A stretch of 64,000 nucleotides of DNA from Oceanobacillus senegalensis (GCF_900176885.1 NZ_LT839648.1:1081049-1145048); one strand, 5' to 3'; counted from the stretch's first letter, positions 10,595 through 19,314 are shown. Numbers and translations are program-made. The notes: generated by a model not told the origin, from the sequence alone.

Positions 10595-11494
10595 ATGGAC
10601 GAGAAGAATCAAATTATCGTCAAGGAAAATGGTAAGGTAATCAACAAATATCCGGACCAATCCATCCAATCATCTAATCTTGAGTCAGCGGCAACCCTTC
10701 AGGAGTCAGATGAACCGGTGCAGCCATTTGATCGAAAAACTGACTTATCTAATGTTACCTTACAGAATAAAACTAGTAAATTTAAAATGTTTAAACCTGT
10801 AATTATTGCTATAGCTTCAGCAATCCTAATAGGATCTATTTTAAGTGTGATTATGTTTCAAATCTTAATTGATGTTGAATCGGACATCACCGGTCAAAGT
10901 TTGACGGCTCTTCCAGCTAGTTCCGATGAAGCTGAAAGTGATGAGAATGTAAATCATAATGGAAATGAAATGTCAAAATACTCATTAGAGCCAATTAGCG
11001 GATTTGTACTACAAGCCGGTGTTTTCTCAGAAATGGAAAACGCGGAGGCTTGGGCAGCTAATTTTAGTAGTCTCGGACTACCAACAATAGTCTGGCAACG
11101 CAATAACCAATATTATCTTTTGTTAGGAATTACTGCTACAAAGGAAAAGGCAACTAACCTGGCAGAGGAACTTAATACAGGAGAATTTGACGTATATGTC
11201 AAAGAATGGTCTACAAAAAGTCAAGAATTGCAACTAACAGAAGCAGAGTATAGTTGGTTACAGCAATTTCAGCAATCATGGCAGACGGTACTCGAGTCTC
11301 TAATATCATCGAACAGCCTTTCCAAAGATAATTGGAATAGCTTAACTAATAATCAAGTTAGTGAATCTAATACACTTTCTAAATTACTAGGCTTAACACT
11401 TAATACAGAAACACTAAGTGGCTTAGAAGCCCATCAGCAAATGCTAGAAATAATGTATGCTTATGAAAATATAAAAGAAGGAACAGATAACTAG
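10595..11494 (+). CDS. spoIIB: SPOR-domain sporulation protein, SpoIIB-like
   Basis: SpoIIB helps bring the septal peptidoglycan-dissolving DMP machinery to the sporulation septum. The 299-residue protein has a soluble N-terminus, one membrane span at about residues 69-92 (FKPVIIAIASAILIGSIL) and an extracytoplasmic SPOR-type domain at about 130-205 (GFVLQAGVFSEMENAEAWA). It therefore has a single-pass, N-in topology like SpoIIB. Sequence identity to SpoIIB is low in general, so the call also relies on its position between valS and radC. The ribosome binding site is AAGGAAGGGG. The maf gene, which follows spoIIB in B. subtilis, is absent. Confidence 0.82.
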   Translation: MDEKNQIIVKENGKVINKYPDQSIQSSNLESAATLQESDEPVQPFDRKTDLSNVTLQNKTSKFKMFKPVIIAIASAILIGSILSVIMFQILIDVESDITGQSLTALPASSDEAESDENVNHNGNEMSKYSLEPISGFVLQAGVFSEMENAEAWAANFSSLGLPTIVWQRNNQYYLLLGITATKEKATNLAEELNTGEFDVYVKEWSTKSQELQLTEAEYSWLQQFQQSWQTVLESLISSNSLSKDNWNSLTNNQVSESNTLSKLLGLTLNTETLSGLEAHQQMLEIMYAYENIKEGTDN

Positions 11495-11516
11495 AAAAAG
11501 TTGTCTGTTTTTTTAT
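11482..11516 (+). terminator. Terminator overlapping the spoIIB stop
   Basis: AACAGATAACT (including the TAG region) pairs with AGTTGTCTGTT, followed by seven T. The stem therefore includes the last codons of spoIIB. Confidence 0.75.
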
Positions 11517-11667
11517 TTTAGACAAGAAATATATCTAAAAATAGCAATTTTTTTTAAGCAAATTTACATTTTGACTAGGTATGCCAAAGTAATTTTTTCT
11601 ATTTCTCCATTTGTCAGTTTATTTAGTAGTCGTTAATATAGTGGTATCTTAATAGGGAGGAGATAGA

Positions 11668-12216
11668 ATGCCAGCAGAATCAATTATGATTAAGGATGTA
11701 CCTAAAGAAGATAGGCCACGTGAGAGACTATTAAAGTATGGGGCGAATCACTTGTCGAATCAAGAGCTTTTTGCAATTTTGTTAGGTAGTGGTACAAAGG
11801 ATGAATCAGTAATGTCCCTTTCCAATCGTATTTTAATGCATTTTGAGGGTTTAAAACTATTAAAAGATGCAACAATTGAAGAATTGATAGCAATTAAAGG
11901 GATAGGTACTGCGAAAGGGGTGTTACTGTTATCGGCAATAGAAATAGGGAAGAGAATGAATCAGTATCGACCAGATGAAAAATATGTTATACGATCACCT
12001 GATGACGGAGCGGAATTTGTTATGGAGGAAATGAGAAGTTTAAAACAGGAGCATTTTGTTGTATTATTTCTCGATACTAAAAATCAAGTTATCCATAGAC
12101 AAACTATTTTTATTGGTAGTCTCAATGCTTCTATCGTACATCCGCGTGAAGTTTATCGTGAAGCCGTAAAACGGTCTTCAGCTTCAATTATCGTTGTGCA
12201 TAATCATCCCTCGGGA
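11668..12216 (+). CDS. radC: RadC, 5' exon (interrupted by a group II intron)
   Basis: First 183 codons of RadC, a JAMM/MPN+ metalloprotease-fold protein of uncertain cellular role; DNA repair was proposed early and later questioned. The N-terminal helix-hairpin-helix region (ELIAIKGIGTAKG) and the JAB domain up to VVHNHPSG are intact. The intron begins after GGA (Gly183), so the two histidines of the HxHx10D metal motif are here while the aspartate is in the second exon at 14747. Read through without splicing, the frame ends six codons later at 12237, giving a 189-residue protein without the third ligand. The ribosome binding site GGGAGGAG precedes the ATG. Splicing restores 229 residues, the normal length. 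Confidence 0.93.
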
Positions 12217-12791
12217 GTGCGCCTGCAAAGTGCTTAATTTTAGCGATTTCTAAGGAAATCTTGAACTCCTTACAATGTTCTATGGTCAGCATCTTACCTT
12301 AAGGGGAAACCCAAAAAGGGAACAGAGCATGATGTGAAAAGGAGAAAAGACGACTAAGCTATCTATTGGTCGAGTCAGTTCTTCAGACCAAGTGATGTAT
12401 GGTAAAAGCTACACTGCTTGAATTCTAGACGAGTGAGCGATGGGTGCGCCATTGTCTACGGTAGTTAACAGGCAATGAGGGCAAAATGGAGGACGTATCT
12501 CCTGAGCGTCCTTGGGAAATGGCTACTTTCCTATCCATAGTAAGGTTTGTCCTTCAATCCTCGGGCCCCGAGGAAACCGTCAAAAGGGATACCTAACCAT
12601 CACGTATCTAAAATTATATCATAATGCAGGGATTACCTACGTGCAAGTGCCAATTGGCTATTAGACAGCGGTCTAATGATTATGCATATGGTAACGGAGA
12701 CTCCGTAGTACCCAACGTTTGCTTGTAATGAGTTTAGCAGGGGGAAGGGAGACAGGTTGATGTTAACGTTAACTAGAAAGGAGTCATGAAC

Positions 12792-14408
12792 ATGGCAATT
12801 AATCCATTTCGACAGTTAGACGTTATAAGGAATGCTTCTCAAAAAGGAAACATGATTATGGATTGTTACCGACTTATGTATAACAAAGAGTTGTGGATTA
12901 AAGCATATGTAAAACTATATCCGAATCCAGGAAATTTAATAAAAGGAACTTCGAATGAAACAATCGATGATTTCAGTTTACAAAAAGTAGATGACATCAT
13001 AGCGCAATTAAAAGCTGGAACATTCCGTTTTGCACCGATGGTTTACATTCCTAAGTTAAATGGTAAAAAGAGACCGCTTGGAGTTCCTTATTTCAAAGAT
13101 AAGTTAGTACAGGAAGTTATGAGAATGATATTGGAAAATGTTTATGAGCCAAGATTCTCTGAAAACTCACATGGGTTTAGAGAAGGTAGAAGCTGTCATA
13201 CAGCACTTTCTCAAATTAAAAATACATGGAAAGGTCTCACATGGTGTATTGGAGGAGATATGAGGGGTTTCTTCAACCATATTGATCATACGGCATTACT
13301 AAAACTTATATCAAAAAAAATAAAAGATCGTCGTTTCCTACTATTAATTCATAATGCTCTTACTAATGGGGTAATGGAAAATTGGTCATTCCATAAAACC
13401 TATAGTGGCACACCACAAGGAGGTGTCATTTCTCCTATTCTAACCAATATCTATCTTCATGAGTTTGACCTGTTTATGGAAAAACAAATTAAGGGATTTA
13501 ATAAAGGTAAGGTTAGAGTAAGAAATGAGGATTACATCGAGGTTCACTCTAAGATTAGAATACTTTCACGAAAGGTTAAAAGACTAGATGATATAAACCG
13601 GCATAGCCATTGGCAAGGAAGGGAGGAGTTAGTCCTAAATATCCAGGAGCTTAAAGCCAAACTAGTAAACGTTTCTTCTATGGACCTAATGGCTAAAAAC
13701 AATCAAAGAATGAAATACGTCCGTTATGCCGGTGATTTTGTGATTGGAATTGCTGGCTCAAAACAGAGTGCTATAAAAATGAAAGAAACGATTAAATATT
13801 TTCTTGAAAAGGAACTTCATCTAGAGCTTAGTGATGAAAAAACATTTATTACTCATCTAGAAAATCCAATACCCTTTCTTGGATACCAATTTCACAGATG
13901 GAATGAGGCTAAGGTTAAAAGAGCTACCTATAAAAACCAAAAACATCCATTGAAGAAGAGAAGTTTATCAAGTGCGATAAAGTTAAAGATTCCTGAAAAG
14001 AAAATGAAAGAAATGGCAATTAAAAACGGATATGGTAATTTAAACAACTTTAAAATTGTACATAGAGCAAAACTAGTAAACAATTCGGAAGTGGAAATAC
14101 TTCATACCTATAACACTGAATTGTGTGGAGTCGCTAATTACTACAAGTTAGCTAATAACTATCATTATTTAGATAAACTATTTTATTTAGCCGAAAGTAG
14201 TTTCATTAAAACAATCGCTAATAAACGAAGGAGCACATCTATGAAGGTTGCTTCCAGCATGCGAACCCATAAACAAGGGGGTTTATCATTTGTCAGGAAA
14301 AATGAACATGGCAATGAAAAATTACATCAGTTTGTAAAGCTGAAAGATATGCCAAGGCATAAAGGTGCAATCAAAGCAGACTCTCCTGATATTGATATCC
14401 TTAGTTAA
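12792..14408 (+). CDS. ltrA: Group II intron reverse transcriptase/maturase, probably degenerate
   Basis: Intron-encoded protein that normally assists splicing and, by reverse transcription, retrohoming. The ATG at 12792 (538 residues) has AAAGGAG eight bases upstream; another ATG two codons earlier sits too close to it. RT motifs visible, counted from the earlier ATG, are IPKLNGKKRPLGVP (about 88-101), HGFREGRSCHTALSQI, motif A GGDMRGFFNHID with Asp158, and SGTPQGGVISPILTNIYLH. Motif C reads YAGD (314-317), with GGT at 13731-13733 instead of an Asp codon, which removes a metal-binding aspartate. The maturase X region follows. The frame stops before the HNH region usually found, whose remains lie just downstream. 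Confidence 0.9.
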   Translation: MAINPFRQLDVIRNASQKGNMIMDCYRLMYNKELWIKAYVKLYPNPGNLIKGTSNETIDDFSLQKVDDIIAQLKAGTFRFAPMVYIPKLNGKKRPLGVPYFKDKLVQEVMRMILENVYEPRFSENSHGFREGRSCHTALSQIKNTWKGLTWCIGGDMRGFFNHIDHTALLKLISKKIKDRRFLLLIHNALTNGVMENWSFHKTYSGTPQGGVISPILTNIYLHEFDLFMEKQIKGFNKGKVRVRNEDYIEVHSKIRILSRKVKRLDDINRHSHWQGREELVLNIQELKAKLVNVSSMDLMAKNNQRMKYVRYAGDFVIGIAGSKQSAIKMKETIKYFLEKELHLELSDEKTFITHLENPIPFLGYQFHRWNEAKVKRATYKNQKHPLKKRSLSSAIKLKIPEKKMKEMAIKNGYGNLNNFKIVHRAKLVNNSEVEILHTYNTELCGVANYYKLANNYHYLDKLFYLAESSFIKTIANKRRSTSMKVASSMRTHKQGGLSFVRKNEHGNEKLHQFVKLKDMPRHKGAIKADSPDIDILS

Positions 14409-14424
14409 TATAATGAAATATTAG

Positions 14425-14667
14425 AGTAGAACTAAATTTGAACAGCGTTAATTAGCAAACAAATGCGAATCCTGTGGTATAATAGAAGGTCGGATGGAAG
14501 TTTATTCTACATCTCCGAAAGTAAAAGGACTTAAAAAAATATCTACTATACTTGAACAAGAGAATGATAGAAGGAAACAAAACAACCATTGCCTTTGTTA
14601 CAAATTCCAACATGACCATCATGAGAAGCAAATTCTGATTAGTCAACTGGCGAGCCGTATACGCTGA
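14425..14667 (+). pseudogene. Remnant of the maturase HNH endonuclease domain
   Basis: In the +1 frame relative to the maturase, the DNA reads SRTKFEQR, a TAA at 14449, then LANKCESCG, VKGLKK, and NDRRKQNNHCLCYKFQHDHHEK. This is the order seen in C-terminal HNH/zinc-finger domains of LtrA-type proteins (CExCG, HH, RRK, LCxxCHxxxH). A stop in this frame, a frame change near 14400-14422, loss of the expected HH pair after MEV and disturbed final ligands show decay. The original protein would have been roughly 85 residues longer. Confidence 0.7.
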
Positions 14668-14687
14668 AAGGTGTACGTACGGTTCTG
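14652..14687 (+). ncRNA. Domain V of the radC group II intron
   Basis: The catalytic hairpin of the ribozyme: GAGCCGTAT at the 5' side, a GAAAG tetraloop region, and ACGTACGGTTCTG at the 3' side. It appears intact, in contrast to the neighbouring HNH remnant, which supports retained splicing. Confidence 0.85.
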
Positions 14688-14746
14688 AGGGGGGAATTGT
14701 GAAACCTGTTTTGGAAACAAAGTAAGGCGCATGATTCCTACCCTAC

Positions 14747-14887
14747 GACCCAAGTCCTTCTCAAGAAGATATTCATGTTACAAGACGATTAGTTGAATCT
14801 GGAAAAATGATAGGGATTGAATTATTGGACCACCTTATCATCGGTGATCGAAAATTTGTATCGTTAAAAGAGAAAGGATACTTGTAA
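14747..14887 (+). CDS. radC: RadC, 3' exon
   Basis: Last 46 codons of RadC and its stop. They begin [15 protein letters not shown], which completes the JAMM motif started by HNHPSG in the first exon: the Asp of SQED is the third metal ligand. They end [10 protein letters not shown], a typical RadC C-terminus. The segment has no start codon or ribosome binding site of its own and makes sense only when joined to 11668-12216. The phase is exact (183 complete codons before the intron). Confidence 0.92.
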   Translation, partial: DPSPSQEDIHVTRRLVESGKMIGIELLDHLIIGDRKFVSLKEKGYL

Positions 14888-14943
14888 CTTATACTATTCA
14901 TTTTAGTATTTTTTTCGTATAATTATATAGAATAATAAAAGCT

Positions 14944-14978
14944 AGCGCCATTTTTCGATAATAATTGAATATGGCGCT
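14944..14978. other. Hairpin between radC and mreB
   Basis: AGCGCCAT and ATGGCGCT flank a 19-base loop. No good T run follows (TATTAAAAT), so terminator function is uncertain. Confidence 0.35.
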
Positions 14979-15093
14979 TATTAAAATGATTGCGTTCGAT
15001 TTGATTAATTGATTGTTTGCAACATCAAGCATTAACCGATATAGTTAATTTACAAAAGGGATTGAATTGTTGAGTTGGAGAGGGAGATTTTTG

Positions 15094-16134
15094 TTGGGAC
15101 GATTAAGTTTTTCGCAAGATTTAGGAATTGACTTAGGAACCGCAAATACATTGGTGTTTGTAAATGGAAAGGACATAGTCGTTAGAGAACCTACAGTAGT
15201 AGCAACAAATTCGGATACTGGTGAGATTGAAGCGGTTGGGATGGCTGCGAAAAATATGATTGGGCGTACTCCAGGGAATATTCAGGTGATTCGACCAATG
15301 AAAGATGGGGTAATAGCCGACTATGATACAACTTCTGTTATGGTGAAATATTACATACAAAAGGCAATGAAAAAGCGTTCCATTTTTGCTAGGAAACCGA
15401 ATGTTATGATTTGTGTTCCCTCTGGTATTACAATGGTTGAAGAAAGAGCAGTCATAGATGCAACTAAACAGGCAGGTGCAAAAGATGCGTATCCAATCGC
15501 AGAGCCTTTTGCTGCAGCAATTGGGGCTGGCCTCCCAGTTTGGGAGCCGACAGGAAGTATGATAGTTGATATTGGCGGAGGTACAACAGAAGTAGCGGTT
15601 GTTTCATTGGGAGGAATTGTAACTAGCCAATCCATTCGTATTGCTGGAGATGATATGGATGAAGCAATCATTAACCATATTCGAAAGCAATATAATTTAT
15701 TAATTGGGGAAAGGTCTGCGGAGTCCGTTAAAATGGATATTGGAACAGCTGGTGAAGTTACCGAAAATCAAGAATTGGACATCCGTGGTAGGGATTTATT
15801 AACCGGCCTCCCTAAAACCGTTACCATTACGTCTAAAGAAATAGCTTCTTCATTAAATGATACGGTAGATCCCATTGTAGAAGCAGTAAAAAATACGTTA
15901 GAAAAGACACCTCCAGAACTAGCAGCAGATATCATGGATCGTGGAATTGTATTATCTGGTGGAGGTGCGTTACTAAGAAATCTAGATAAGGTAGTTAGTG
16001 AGGAGACGAAGATGCCTGTATTTGTTACAGAAAATCCGTTAGACAGTGTAGCAATTGGAACTGGTAAATCGTTGGAGTATATTCAACATTTCCGTTCCCA
16101 TCCCAATGTATCTTCGAGTCTTTTCATTGATTAA
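15094..16134 (+). CDS. mreB: Rod shape-determining protein MreB
   Basis: Bacterial actin that organises lateral-wall synthesis at the inner membrane surface. I favour the TTG at 15094 (346 residues): AGGGAG lies seven bases upstream and the protein then begins [19 protein letters not shown], close to known MreB N-termini. TTG at 15067, also with a purine-rich site, would add nine residues. ATP-binding motifs [22 protein letters not shown] and [12 protein letters not shown] are intact. It begins the mreBCD-minCD cluster. Confidence 0.96.
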   Translation: MGRLSFSQDLGIDLGTANTLVFVNGKDIVVREPTVVATNSDTGEIEAVGMAAKNMIGRTPGNIQVIRPMKDGVIADYDTTSVMVKYYIQKAMKKRSIFARKPNVMICVPSGITMVEERAVIDATKQAGAKDAYPIAEPFAAAIGAGLPVWEPTGSMIVDIGGGTTEVAVVSLGGIVTSQSIRIAGDDMDEAIINHIRKQYNLLIGERSAESVKMDIGTAGEVTENQELDIRGRDLLTGLPKTVTITSKEIASSLNDTVDPIVEAVKNTLEKTPPELAADIMDRGIVLSGGGALLRNLDKVVSEETKMPVFVTENPLDSVAIGTGKSLEYIQHFRSHPNVSSSLFID

Positions 16135-16146
16135 GAGGGTGTAGTA

Positions 16147-17016
16147 ATGCCATTTTTTCGAAATAAGAAATTATTTGTTTTTTTAATTAGTTTTATTATT
16201 CTTGTCGCATTAATAGGTTATTCCTTAAGGGATAGAGAAAATTTAACAGTGGTAGAGCAATTTATTAATGATACCGTTGGCTGGAGTCAAAATATCATAC
16301 ATACTCCTGTTACTTTTATAACGGATATCTTTTCAAATATTCAAGATTTGAAAAACACGTATAATGAAAATAAAATTTTAAGAGAACAGCTTGGACAATA
16401 TAAGGGGCTAATATACGAAGTTCAAGAAATAAAAGAGGAAAATAAGGAATTAAGAAATGCTTTAGACTTAAAAGAATCTGAGTCATTAAGGGAATATCAA
16501 GTTATACAAGCTACAGTTATATCAAGGTCACCTGAGCAATGGTTAGATGTAGTAACGATTAATAAAGGGAAGCAACATGGGGTAAAAGAAAATATGGTTG
16601 TAATTACTGCGGAAGGAATGATAGGGAAAATACAAACGACACACCCATTTACCTCCAAGGTACAATTACTAACGGGGTTTGACCAATTCAACCGAATATC
16701 AGCAACTATTTCCCGAGAAGGTGAAAGTGATATTTTTGGTGTAATTGAAGGTTTTGATGATGAAACGAATACTTTGATGTTTCGAATTATCGAAGAATCG
16801 GATAAAAATATTAAAGAAGATGAGTTAGTTGTATCTTCTGGTATGGGGGGAGTTTTTCCAGCTGGAATGCCAATAGGTACGGTTAAGGAAGTAGTTCCAG
16901 ACCAATATGGGTTAACACGTACAGCACTAGTAGAGCCCTCTGCAGATATGTACGAAATCAATCATGTTATGGTATTAGATCGAACGCTTACAGAGGTAGA
17001 AGAGGAGGAAGAATAG
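16147..17016 (+). CDS. mreC: Rod shape-determining protein MreC
   Basis: Extracytoplasmic scaffold that links MreB to the penicillin-binding proteins. The 289-residue protein has a short basic N-terminus, a single membrane span at about residues 8-26 (LFVFLISFIILVALIGYSL), a coiled coil at about 65-105 (NKILREQLGQYKGLIYEVQ), and the beta-domain containing VVTINKGKQHGVKENM and SSGMGGVFPAGMPIGTV. The C-terminus is acidic (TEVEEEEE). It follows mreB after 12 bases, and mreD starts two bases after its stop. Confidence 0.95.
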   Translation: MPFFRNKKLFVFLISFIILVALIGYSLRDRENLTVVEQFINDTVGWSQNIIHTPVTFITDIFSNIQDLKNTYNENKILREQLGQYKGLIYEVQEIKEENKELRNALDLKESESLREYQVIQATVISRSPEQWLDVVTINKGKQHGVKENMVVITAEGMIGKIQTTHPFTSKVQLLTGFDQFNRISATISREGESDIFGVIEGFDDETNTLMFRIIEESDKNIKEDELVVSSGMGGVFPAGMPIGTVKEVVPDQYGLTRTALVEPSADMYEINHVMVLDRTLTEVEEEEE

Positions 17017-17018
17017 AA

Positions 17019-17546
17019 ATGAAACGTATATATATCCCTTTATTCCTCTTTCTATTTCTTATTTTAGAAGGGATAGCAATTCAATTTTTACCATCAAATT
17101 TTCTATTAAGGGATTCTTTAATGGTACCTCATTGGATTCTTATCTTATTAATTTTTATTTCTGTCTTTTTTGATCGAACCCATACCTATTATGCATTATT
17201 GTATGCGGTTATATTTGGTTTGTTAGTAGACATTGTTTATACTGGTATACTAGGAGTCTATATGTTTTCTTATGCACTAGTTATTTATATTATTCATGTT
17301 TTGAAGAAATTCCTACAGGGAAATTTTTTCGTTACGTTTCTGTTTAGTATATTAGGACTAATTTTAAGTGATTACGTTATTACATTTATATATAATTTAG
17401 TAGGTATAATTGAAGTGAATTGGGATAACTATTGGTTAAATCGTTTAGTCCCAACAGTGACACTAAATCTAGCATTCTTTTTAATTTTCTATCCGATTCT
17501 CTCAAAAAGACTTTATAAATGGGGAAGAGAAATGAACTGGGATTAA
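17019..17546 (+). CDS. mreD: Rod shape-determining protein MreD
   Basis: Integral membrane partner of MreC in the elongasome. It has 175 residues and five or so hydrophobic segments spread over the whole length. Typical sequence includes the early RIYIPLFLFLFLILEG segment and GLLVDIVYTGILGVYMFSYAL in the middle. It is translated just after mreC with a two-base gap. The family is recognised mainly by topology, length and context. Confidence 0.93.
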   Translation: MKRIYIPLFLFLFLILEGIAIQFLPSNFLLRDSLMVPHWILILLIFISVFFDRTHTYYALLYAVIFGLLVDIVYTGILGVYMFSYALVIYIIHVLKKFLQGNFFVTFLFSILGLILSDYVITFIYNLVGIIEVNWDNYWLNRLVPTVTLNLAFFLIFYPILSKRLYKWGREMNWD

Positions 17547-17601
17547 TAGGCAGGACTAATCAGTTTTAGCTGATTAGAAATGTTAATGAGGTGAACTTAT
17601 T

Positions 17602-18288
17602 GTGCAGGATAAGAAACAGTTAATTACAATAAAAGGTACGAGGGAAGGACTTACTCTTTTTATCGACGAGTTATGTTCTTTTAATGATGCGATTAAAGAA
17701 TTAGATGATAAAATAAAAAATAATAAGCCAAAAAAAGACGAACCGATTGTTTCGGTAAAAGTAAAACTGGGAAAACGCTATTTACTAGAAGAACAAGAGA
17801 ACCAGTTAACCGAGATTATTAATGTAGATAATGGGTTCGAAATAGAATCTGTTGAGTCAGAGGTAATACGTAAAGAGGATGCCCTAAAATGGAAAGAAGA
17901 AAGCAAGGTAAAAGTAATAAATAAAATTATCAGATCCGGACAAGTTCTTGAAGTAAAAGGGGACTTACTATTAATTGGTGATGTAAATCCAGGTGGTAAA
18001 GTTATTTCGACAGGTAATATATATATTATGGGAAATCTATATGGTGTAGCACATGCAGGTTTTGAAGGGGATATGAATACATGCATTGTTGCTTCTTTTA
18101 TGAAACCTACACAACTTAGAATTGCGGATTATATTAGTCGATCTCCAGACTATGAATCTGATGGTGTGTATATGGAATGTGGTCTTGTAGACGAAAAACA
18201 GAACAAGATCATTATTGACAGACTGCAAGTTCTAATACATAAACGGAAAGAACTCGGCAGATTCGAAAGGAGAGTACAAAATGGGTGA
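17602..18288 (+). CDS. minC: Septum site-determining protein MinC
   Basis: Inhibitor of FtsZ ring assembly that acts away from mid-cell when bound to MinD. The start is GTG at 17602 behind GAGGTG. The 228 residues contain the N-terminal FtsZ-inhibiting domain (about 1-105) and the C-terminal beta-helix (about 115-210) with SGQVLEVKGDLLLIGDVNPGG and GNIYIMGNLYGVAHAG, which dimerises and binds MinD. The last eight bases overlap minD, implying coupled synthesis. Confidence 0.95.
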   Translation: MQDKKQLITIKGTREGLTLFIDELCSFNDAIKELDDKIKNNKPKKDEPIVSVKVKLGKRYLLEEQENQLTEIINVDNGFEIESVESEVIRKEDALKWKEESKVKVINKIIRSGQVLEVKGDLLLIGDVNPGGKVISTGNIYIMGNLYGVAHAGFEGDMNTCIVASFMKPTQLRIADYISRSPDYESDGVYMECGLVDEKQNKIIIDRLQVLIHKRKELGRFERRVQNG

Positions 18289-19081
18289 GGCAATAGTTAT
18301 TACCTCTGGTAAAGGCGGTGTTGGTAAAACAACTACATCAGCTAATATTGGTACAGCTTTAGCTTTAATGGAGAATAAGGTTTGTTTAATAGATACAGAT
18401 ATTGGATTACGAAACCTTGATGTTATTATGGGATTAGAAAATAGAATCATATACGATATAGTAGATGTTATCCAAGAACGCTGTAAACTAAAGCAAGCCC
18501 TAATTAAGGATAAGCGATTTGATTATTTATCCTTACTTCCTGCAGCACAAACTAGTGATAAATCATCTGTTACATCTGAAGGAATGAGGAGAATCATTTC
18601 TGAATTAAAACAAGAATATGATTATATTATTATAGATTGTCCTGCAGGTATAGAACAGGGATTCCAAAATGCTATTGCGGGAGCGGATAGAGCGATTGTT
18701 GTTACTACACCAGAAAAGTCTAGTGTTAGAGATGCTGATCGGATTATTGGATTGCTAGAAAAGGAGGATATGAAAGAATCTCCAAGATTAGTTATCAATC
18801 GTATCCGTAATCATATGGTTAAGTCAGGTGATATGATTGATATAGATGATATCGTTCAATTGCTGTCCATTGACTTAATAGGTATTGTTGTAGATGATGA
18901 AGAGGTAATTCGCGCCTCCAATAAAGGAGAACCAGTAGCCCTCCAACCTAAATCTAAATCCTCCATTGCTTATCGTAATATTGCAAGAAGAATCTTAGGT
19001 GAATCCGTACCATTACAATCATTGGAAAATCAAATAGGAATGTTTCAAAAAGTAAAGCGATTCTTCGGAATAAGGTCATAA
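18281..19081 (+). CDS. minD: Septum site-determining ATPase MinD
   Basis: Membrane-associated ParA-family ATPase that recruits MinC. It has 266 residues. The deviant Walker A motif is KGGVGKTT at residues 11-18, and DTDIGLRNLD and IIDCPAGIEQG follow. The C-terminal FQKVKRFFGIRS is the amphipathic membrane-targeting helix expected for MinD. No minE is present; in Bacillus MinJ and DivIVA give spatial control instead. A terminator follows directly. Confidence 0.97.
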   Translation: MGEAIVITSGKGGVGKTTTSANIGTALALMENKVCLIDTDIGLRNLDVIMGLENRIIYDIVDVIQERCKLKQALIKDKRFDYLSLLPAAQTSDKSSVTSEGMRRIISELKQEYDYIIIDCPAGIEQGFQNAIAGADRAIVVTTPEKSSVRDADRIIGLLEKEDMKESPRLVINRIRNHMVKSGDMIDIDDIVQLLSIDLIGIVVDDEEVIRASNKGEPVALQPKSKSSIAYRNIARRILGESVPLQSLENQIGMFQKVKRFFGIRS

Positions 19082-19106
19082 ACTATTAAAGAGAATAATA
19101 GACAAA

Positions 19107-19146
19107 AAGAGATGCATGTAAAGAGGACTTTTCATGCATCTCTTTT
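19107..19146 (+). terminator. Rho-independent terminator after minD
   Basis: AAAGAGATGCATG pairs with CATGCATCTCTTTTT around a 12-base loop. It should end the mre-min transcript. Confidence 0.88.
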
Positions 19147-19249
19147 TATATAATATAAGCTTATTATTTATGCTTTCTAAGTAGCTTGTTTGAAGATTAC
19201 TTCGTAGTTGAAGGATGTTGTGCAATAAGCTATCATTTGAGCACAAATA

Positions 19250-19314
19250 CCGCTACGGAGGCTGAGACCGTGCCCACGGAAAGCGACTGTCCGTAGTGGA
19301 AATCAACCTGCACC
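19250..19314. repeat. Solitary end of the 3982-4412 repeat family
   Basis: CCGCTACGGAGGCTGAGACC through GTCCGTAGTGGAAATCA to GCACC matches the reverse complement of 3982-4047 over about 65 bases, with scattered differences. The matched core includes GCGACTG, then CCG, then AGTGGAAATCA. Only one end of the element is present. It lies in the gene-free interval between minD and spoIVFA; the rest of that interval carries only the minD terminator and the possible promoter at 19400. Confidence 0.6.

Larger units (their letters stand above)
12217..14746 (+). mobile_element. Group II intron inserted in radC
   Basis: The 5' boundary is GTGCGCC, the standard group II start. The 3' boundary CCTACCCTAC is placed where RadC resumes in frame (GAC CCA AGT). 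The length is 2530 bases. Domain V is recognisable at 14652-14687 (GAGCCGTATACGCTGAAAGG then GTACGTACGGTTCTG). Domain VI follows and ends in the CTAC tail. A maturase reading frame lies in the domain IV position (12792-14408). About 570 bases of ribozyme domains I-III precede it. The orientation is the same as radC, as splicing requires. Exact removal joins phase-0 codons and rebuilds the RadC motif. The encoded protein looks degenerate, so present mobility is doubtful. Confidence 0.93.

Noticed and set aside
11668-12237. RadC as a naturally short 189-residue protein
   Set aside because: The last six codons are intron sequence starting GTGCGCC, and the missing RadC C-terminus is found in frame at 14747-14887.
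14452-14646. A 64-codon minus-strand frame within the intron 3' part
   Set aside because: It is opposite the decayed HNH region, whose plus-strand frames carry the recognisable motifs.
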